The notes below the pieces were generated by a model. That model saw only the letters and a program-made list of their open reading frames with translations, did no database searches and was not told the origin of the DNA. From Verrucomicrobiota bacterium (lineage in GTDB: Bacteria > Verrucomicrobiota > Verrucomicrobiia > Limisphaerales > AV2), in the NCBI GenBank assembly GCA_003219345.1, contig QHOP01000181.1, forward strand, positions 1-10,499: a stretch of 10,499 nucleotides of DNA. The letters are read 5' to 3'. Shown one piece after another: positions 6,336 to 10,499 of this stretch (position 1 is the first letter of the stretch; every line of letters begins with the position of its first letter). A program made the position numbers and the translations under genes.

Positions 6336-7364
6336 ATGAAAAAACTCATTGCCGTTGCTGTCGCTCTGGTCGGGTTCACGAACCACCCGAGCCGCGCCGA
6401 AGACAAGGTGGATTTCGCCAGGCAGATTCGCCCGATTCTTGAGCAGAACTGCGTCAAATGCCATGGGCCGGAGAAGCAGAAGGCGAAGTTGCGGCTCGAC
6501 TCCAAGGAGGCCGCGATGAAAGGCGGCAAGGACGGTGTGATCGTCGTCGCTGGCAAGGCGGAGAAAAGCGAGATGTACCGGCGGATCACTTTGCCGAAGG
6601 GCGACGATGATATCATGCCGAACGAAGGCGATCCGCTGACCCGGGAGCAGACTGATTTGATCCGCGACTGGATCAACCAGGGCGCGGAATGGCCCGAAGT
6701 CGCCGCCGCAAAGCAATCGGAGCCGTCGGACCCGCTGGCGGGTCTGCCGCCCGATTTCAAACCAGGCGCGAATGAGGCGAAGGCAGCGGCGAAGATCGCG
6801 CAGCTCGGCGTGGACCTCCGACCCATCGCGATGAACATCCACTGGACGGAAGCGAACTTCCGGCCGCAAGGCACGAGCGTCACTGACGCGGCCATCGCGC
6901 CGTTGAAGGATGTGACCAGCCTGACTGACTTGAATCTGGCGGGCACAAAGATCACCGACACCGGCCTCGCGACTGCCGAAGGGTTGAGTTATCTGACGCG
7001 ACTGCACCTCGAACTCACATCCATCACTGACGCCGGGCTGGCCCATCTCAAGAACCTGACCAACCTCAATTACCTGAACCTCTACGGCACCGCGGTAACC
7101 GACGCCGGGCTGGAACACCTCAAAGGCCTGCGCAAGCTCAAGCACCTTTATGTCTGGCAGACCAAAGTGACCGAGGCCGGCGTGAAGAATCTGAAGGCGG
7201 CGCTGCCGAACCTGGAAATTTCCACAGCGCGACAATTCCTGAGCTGCAGCCAGGTTTTTCAACGATCCGCAGATAGCCGGACTATTTGGGGCTGTGTACG
7301 CGTGGTCCGCCGGGCAGGATGCCCGGCTCTAAGGCAGGCGAGACGCCCGCCGCTACGCCGCTAA
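6336..7364 (+). CDS. Exported planctomycete-type cytochrome c (PSCyt1-like) fused to leucine-rich repeats
   Basis: A 342-residue protein. A signal peptide (MKKLIAVAVALVGF, cleavage near SRA-ED, residue 21) leads into a PSCyt1-like domain with ARQIRPILEQNCVKCHGP. Cys39, Cys42 and His43 form a CxxCH haem site, and Met94 in DIMP is the likely distal ligand. After a linker, about four 24-residue LRRs (196-292) of the TDAGLxxLKxLxxLxxLxL type follow, different from those of the neighbour. In Planctomycetes and Verrucomicrobia such domains head large periplasmic proteins of unknown role; here no PSD1/PSCyt2 partner domain is present. Family homology seems to end near LEISTARQ (293-300). The remaining 42 residues are basic and Cys/Arg-rich, and residues 325-342 are encoded by a palindromic intergenic repeat, so the native C-terminus was probably lost. 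No Shine-Dalgarno site is visible. Confidence 0.85.
   Translation: MKKLIAVAVALVGFTNHPSRAEDKVDFARQIRPILEQNCVKCHGPEKQKAKLRLDSKEAAMKGGKDGVIVVAGKAEKSEMYRRITLPKGDDDIMPNEGDPLTREQTDLIRDWINQGAEWPEVAAAKQSEPSDPLAGLPPDFKPGANEAKAAAKIAQLGVDLRPIAMNIHWTEANFRPQGTSVTDAAIAPLKDVTSLTDLNLAGTKITDTGLATAEGLSYLTRLHLELTSITDAGLAHLKNLTNLNYLNLYGTAVTDAGLEHLKGLRKLKHLYVWQTKVTEAGVKNLKAALPNLEISTARQFLSCSQVFQRSADSRTIWGCVRVVRRAGCPALRQARRPPLRR
7309..7350. repeat. Palindromic intergenic element overlapping the 3' end of the cytochrome-LRR gene
   Basis: GCCGGGC-AGGAT-GCCCGGC (7309-7327) is a perfect 7-bp stem. It is followed at 7334-7350 by GCAGGCG-AGA-CGCCCGC, a stem with one mismatch. The double-hairpin layout is that of an intergenic GC-rich repeat, here read as coding sequence for residues 325-338 of the upstream gene. 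It also lies just upstream of the convergent ABC gene end, so it may separate the two transcripts. Confidence 0.6.
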
Positions 7365-7397
7365 ACACCTACATGGGATGAAGCCAGCCCCACGTGT

Positions 7398-8210
7398 TCA
7401 CATCACCCTCTTCGCCGACGGCTTGACAACAAGTGAGTAACGGCCGTTGGTTGCAAGCAGACTCAAAGACGATGCGAACGCCTCGGAAAGCACCTGTGAG
7501 CGCAGAACGTCTTGCTTTTTGCCAGCCGCCAGCACTTGGCCTGCCTTCAGCAACAGCACATGGCTGAACACCGGCATGATTTCCTCCACGTGATGCGTCA
7601 CGAGCACAACGGTCGGCGCGCTTCTCTTCCGGCCGAGACGATCAAGGAACTGAAGGAAATGTTCGCGCGCAACGGGATCGAGCCCGGCGCAGGGCTCGTC
7701 GAGAATCAGCACCGGCGGACGCGCCATCAGCGCGCGACCGATAAGCACGCGCTGTCGTTCGCCTTGCGAAAGGACGGCCCACGGACGTTCCGCAAGATGC
7801 TCGCACTCGATCTGTTTGAGGATGCGCGAGGCGCGAGCGCGGTCGGCATGGGTGATTCGTCCCCAAAAATCAATCATGGAGTGTTTGCCGCTGACGATGG
7901 TTTCGAGCGCAGGCTCGGACCCGGGCATCATCTGGCGCACGGAAGAACTGACCAGACTGATCTGCTTTCGCAGCTCACGCCAATCGGTTTCGCCGTAGCG
8001 CCGGCCCAGCACGGCGATTTCGCCGCCGGACGGAGTCAGATAGCCCGTGAGCGCGCTGAGCAGCGACGTTTTGCCCGAACCGTTGGCGCCGAGGATGACC
8101 CAGTGCTGGCCGCGCTCGACGCTCCACGAAACGCGGTGGAGAATCCTCGTCTTGCCGCGCCGGATGTGCAGGCCGCAAACTCCGAGAACCGCTTCTGGCT
8201 CGCGCTTCAT
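7398..8210 (-). CDS. Stand-alone ABC transporter ATP-binding protein (YlmA/ModF-like)
   Basis: A 270-residue ABC ATPase with all core motifs: Walker A GANGSGKT (41-48), signature LSQGE (148-152), Walker B VLILDE with catalytic Glu172, D-loop AGLD (175-178) and switch His206 in LVTHH. One nucleotide-binding domain fills most of the protein. No permease or substrate-binding gene lies next to it, so its transport partner, if any, is elsewhere. The overall pattern (HWVILGANGSGKTSLL, TGYLTPSGGEI) recalls YlmA/ModF-like ATPases, which are often solitary; the substrate cannot be assigned. ATG 8210 gives the family N-terminus. The open frame extends 51 codons further to 8363, but that stretch crosses a palindromic repeat and has no family similarity. 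The gene converges on the cytochrome-LRR gene, with 33 bp between their ends. Confidence 0.88.
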   Translation of the reverse strand: MKREPEAVLGVCGLHIRRGKTRILHRVSWSVERGQHWVILGANGSGKTSLLSALTGYLTPSGGEIAVLGRRYGETDWRELRKQISLVSSSVRQMMPGSEPALETIVSGKHSMIDFWGRITHADRARASRILKQIECEHLAERPWAVLSQGERQRVLIGRALMARPPVLILDEPCAGLDPVAREHFLQFLDRLGRKRSAPTVVLVTHHVEEIMPVFSHVLLLKAGQVLAAGKKQDVLRSQVLSEAFASSLSLLATNGRYSLVVKPSAKRVM

Positions 8211-8291
8211 GCGGCCGATATCTTTGTCCTTCCGGTCAAAGAGGCAAAGCAAATGCGCCCTGTCAAAGCTCGTGCAAATGAGTAACCGGGC

Positions 8292-8307
8292 GCGGGCTTT
8301 AGCCCGC
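8292..8307. repeat. Palindrome GCGGGCT-TT-AGCCCGC, second copy
   Basis: A 7-bp perfect stem with a TT centre. It is identical to the palindrome at 1128-1143 except for the two central bases, which marks it as a dispersed repeat. It lies upstream of the ABC ATPase start and argues against the longer version of that gene. Confidence 0.65.
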
Positions 8308-8454
8308 TTCACCATCCGCAGTGAGAGGACGCTGGAAATATCCTGCTTGCTTTCGCTTCGCACGCTGAAGCGGATGAGCGCCGCGCGCAGAATTCGGCGC
8401 AGTCTCCTTGCTCATTTGCGCGCGAGCCTCAATAATTGAGTTTGTCTCGTGGTG

Positions 8455-8472
8455 GCCGGCGAAGGCGCCGGC
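8455..8472. repeat. Palindrome GCCGGC-N6-GCCGGC
   Basis: Two GCCGGC half-sites flank GAAGGC and are followed by GCTCCC. GCCGGC is itself self-complementary, so several pairings are possible. It fits the set of short GC-rich intergenic repeats seen in this window and lies about 170 bp before the CAP protein start. Confidence 0.5.
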
Positions 8473-8645
8473 GCTCCCGCCCGCCCGATTTGCGTCTTGT
8501 GGCGAGGAAAAAACGTTTCGCCTCAACGGCGTCCTTGCGATATAGTCCGGCCGCATGTTCTAAACGAACTCGCCAAACCTGAAGTTGATGTGAATGCTTG
8601 ATGACCGCCCGCAAGGCGCGCCGCTTCGCAAACTGACATTCCAAC

Positions 8646-10499
8646 ATGAAGCCAACCCTAAGAAAGGGAAACCGTCGATACCGTAAAGGCGTGTGCGCCG
8701 TTCTGCTTGGCCTTTGGTGCGCGACGGCACTCCGCGCCGATGAAACGCCAGCGATCCAACCCGGCCCCGTGCCGCAGGCGCCCCCGCCGGCGCCGCCTGT
8801 GGAGCATCGCGTGCTGCCCCCAGAGCCGCCTTCCCCCCGCCCACAGGGGCCAATGCTCTATTCCATCGGCGACCCGACTGATGAAGAGCAGCTTTACCTC
8901 GAGTACATCAATCGCTCGCGCGCGGACCCGCCGGCGGAAGGCGTCCGACTCGCGAACACGACCGACCCTGATGTACTCTCCGCCTACACGTACTTCATGG
9001 TGAATCTGACGTTAATGCAAAACGAGTTCGCTACAAATCCCCCCGTGCCGCCGCTTGCTTTTAACTCCAAGCTCATCGATGCGGCACGATGGCATAGCGG
9101 GGACATGTTTACGAACATGTATCAAGCGCACAATCAGACCAACGCTGGTGTCGTGCGCGACCCTGGCGATAGGATCAATTACGAAGGATATACTTGGAAC
9201 ACCTATGGTGAAAATATCTATGCTTATGCGAAGAACGTGTTCTATGGCCACGCGGGGCTGAACGTCGACTGGGGTCCGGGGGTGGGCGGCATGCAAGATC
9301 CGCCAGGCCACCGCAACAACATTCACACCGGAAACTTTCGAGAGGTGGGTATCGGCGTCGTGGATGGAGTGAACGGCTCGGTCGGTCCGCAACTTGTTAC
9401 GCAAGACTTCGCCACCCAGCCCGGTGCTACACCTTTCATTACGGGCGTGGCTTATTACGACTTCAACACCAACAACTTTTACGACCTCGCCGAAGGAATC
9501 GGCGGCGTGACGGTGGACGTCAGCGGCTCCGGTTTTCATGCCGTCACGGCGAACTCGGGCGGTTACGCGGTGCCGGTGCCCGGCAACGGCACTTACGCCG
9601 TGACGTTCACCGCGCCCGGCCTGGCAACCGACCAGCAGCAGGTCACTGTTTCCAGTCTGCAAAACGTGAAAGTGGATTATCTGCCGGCCTATTCGCCGCC
9701 AGTGATTTCCGGGCCGAACCCTGCCGGGATCAATCAAAGCAACGTTTACGCATTCACTCCCGTGGGCGCGGCAACCGGTTATCAGTGGGAGAAGACGCAA
9801 ATCGTGCCGTTCACAGCGGTGGAAGGCGCGGAAAATGGCTTGGCCAATGTGACCGCCGTGACTTCGCCCGGTTACTCGGTTATCGATAGCAGCGTGAGGT
9901 TCGCGGGGAACAACTCGTTCCGCCTGGCTCATCAATCCCCATCGCCGACAGACCAGTTTCTGACGCTCAACTACACGCTCCGTCCGAGTGCGGGCAGTCA
10001 ATTGATTTTCTACAGCCAGCTCAGTTGGGCGTTCTCAAATCAAGTCGCTCGGGCACAAGTTTCGACCGATAACGGCACGACCTGGCAGGACGTGTGGAGT
10101 CAGGCCGGCACGGGCGACAGCGGGGACTCCAGTTTCAATCAGCAGACGGTTTCGCTCAGCACCTTCGCGAGTCGGCAGATTCAAATCCGTTTTGTTTATG
10201 ATTTTTCCTCGGGCTCTTACTATAACCTCAGTCCAGGTGTAGGATTCTACATTGACAACATCTCCGTCACGGGTGCTGAACAACTGAACAACCCTGTTGT
10301 CGCGGACATTCCAACTGGCACCTCGTTCGCCTTCTACCCGACGAACGCCGGCGACTATTCGCTGCGCGTCCGCGCCCAGGTTTCCAATCACTATCTCGAT
10401 TGGGGACCGCTTTTGCAGGTCACTGCCACGACGCTTGCGCCGGTGTCGCTGCAGTTCAGCCGCAGCCCGTCGGTGTCCGGCAATCAGGTGCAAATCGAT
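8646..10499 (+). CDS. Exported CAP/SCP-domain multidomain protein (runs off right edge)
   Basis: The frame stays open for 618 codons to the window edge. A signal peptide (positive region RKGNRRYRKG, hydrophobic VCAVLLGLWCATALRA, cleavage near residue 31) leads into a Pro-rich linker (about 39-69). A CAP (SCP/PR1-like) domain spans about 78-255: LxYINRSRADP, His150 in RWHSGDM, Glu189 in YGENIY, His222 in PPGHRNNIH and Glu233 in FREVGIGV fit the CAP cavity residues. Then come a Cna-B/SdrD-like beta domain (about 264-345; ITGVAYYDFNTN, GIGGVTVDV) and a MAM-like jelly roll (about 412-545; VSTDNGTTWQDVW, GFYIDNISVTG). Bacterial CAP domains are extracellular; their activity is mostly unknown. The sequence ends inside further beta-rich material, so more domains or a sorting signal may follow. 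No Shine-Dalgarno site is evident. Confidence 0.87.
   Translation, partial: MKPTLRKGNRRYRKGVCAVLLGLWCATALRADETPAIQPGPVPQAPPPAPPVEHRVLPPEPPSPRPQGPMLYSIGDPTDEEQLYLEYINRSRADPPAEGVRLANTTDPDVLSAYTYFMVNLTLMQNEFATNPPVPPLAFNSKLIDAARWHSGDMFTNMYQAHNQTNAGVVRDPGDRINYEGYTWNTYGENIYAYAKNVFYGHAGLNVDWGPGVGGMQDPPGHRNNIHTGNFREVGIGVVDGVNGSVGPQLVTQDFATQPGATPFITGVAYYDFNTNNFYDLAEGIGGVTVDVSGSGFHAVTANSGGYAVPVPGNGTYAVTFTAPGLATDQQQVTVSSLQNVKVDYLPAYSPPVISGPNPAGINQSNVYAFTPVGAATGYQWEKTQIVPFTAVEGAENGLANVTAVTSPGYSVIDSSVRFAGNNSFRLAHQSPSPTDQFLTLNYTLRPSAGSQLIFYSQLSWAFSNQVARAQVSTDNGTTWQDVWSQAGTGDSGDSSFNQQTVSLSTFASRQIQIRFVYDFSSGSYYNLSPGVGFYIDNISVTGAEQLNNPVVADIPTGTSFAFYPTNAGDYSLRVRAQVSNHYLDWGPLLQVTATTLAPVSLQFSRSPSVSGNQVQID

Larger units (their letters stand above)
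8211..8645. other. Divergent intergenic region between ABC ATPase and CAP protein genes
   Basis: Both flanking genes should be transcribed outward from here, so it should hold two promoters, but I cannot pick reliable elements. It contains two palindromic repeats (listed separately) and further GC-rich inverted-repeat-like DNA around 8372-8400. Short ORFs in it on both strands have no recognisable product. Confidence 0.5.

Noticed and set aside
6291..7262. 323-codon minus-strand ORF opposite the cytochrome-LRR gene
   Set aside because: It is an antisense shadow of a gene with signal peptide, haem motif and LRRs. Its own product shows only periodicity inherited from the repeats.
8211..8363. 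N-terminal extension of the ABC ATPase to 8363
   Set aside because: It crosses a dispersed palindrome and carries no ABC-family similarity; ATG 8210 fits the family N-terminus.

Overview
The window looks like a piece of a GC-rich (roughly 60% G+C by eye) bacterial chromosome, most probably Verrucomicrobiota of the Pedosphaera/Limisphaerales type. Four things suggest this: a secreted planctomycete-type cytochrome (PSCyt1-like) fused to leucine-rich repeats; a CAP/SCP-domain protein followed by Cna-B-like and jelly-roll modules; weak or absent Shine-Dalgarno sites before most genes; and intergenic space full of short GC-rich palindromes plus a GTGTYCATCY-type direct repeat that I recall from such genomes. 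The taxonomic call is inference.

Layout. Positions 1-457 (minus) hold the N-terminal part of a RecQ-type DNA helicase that runs off the left edge. Positions 458-1360 contain no convincing gene. Their right half is a patchwork of palindromes and direct repeats, ending in a 15-bp inverted repeat just before the next gene. Positions 1361-2328 (plus) hold an HtrA/DegP-like serine protease broken into two ORFs that meet at a TGATG stop/start; about 30 residues of the protease core are missing at the junction. Then follow a DoxX-family membrane protein (2478-2906), an OsmC-type peroxiredoxin (3061-3486) and a major facilitator exporter with a C-terminal antibiotic-monooxygenase-like domain (3511-5112). 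The last two are 24 bp apart and probably cotranscribed.

After an AT-richer gap (5113-5483) comes a two-gene cassette of exported leucine-rich-repeat proteins. The first (5484-6323) has seven exact 22-residue internalin/SDS22-type repeats. The second (6336-7364) has a CxxCH haem motif followed by 24-residue repeats of another type, and its C-terminus runs into an intergenic palindromic element. A lone ABC ATPase lies convergent on the minus strand (7398-8210). Across a repeat-bearing divergent gap (8211-8645), a large exported CAP-domain multidomain protein (from 8646) runs off the right edge.

Functional reading. DoxX, OsmC and the exporter fit a membrane and oxidative-stress theme. The LRR pair and the CAP protein are envelope or extracellular proteins. 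I see no tRNA, rRNA, CRISPR array, transposase or phage gene. No new multi-gene defence system is evident. The most notable items are the split protease, the capture of a palindromic repeat as coding sequence, the paired LRR genes, and the chained palindromes.
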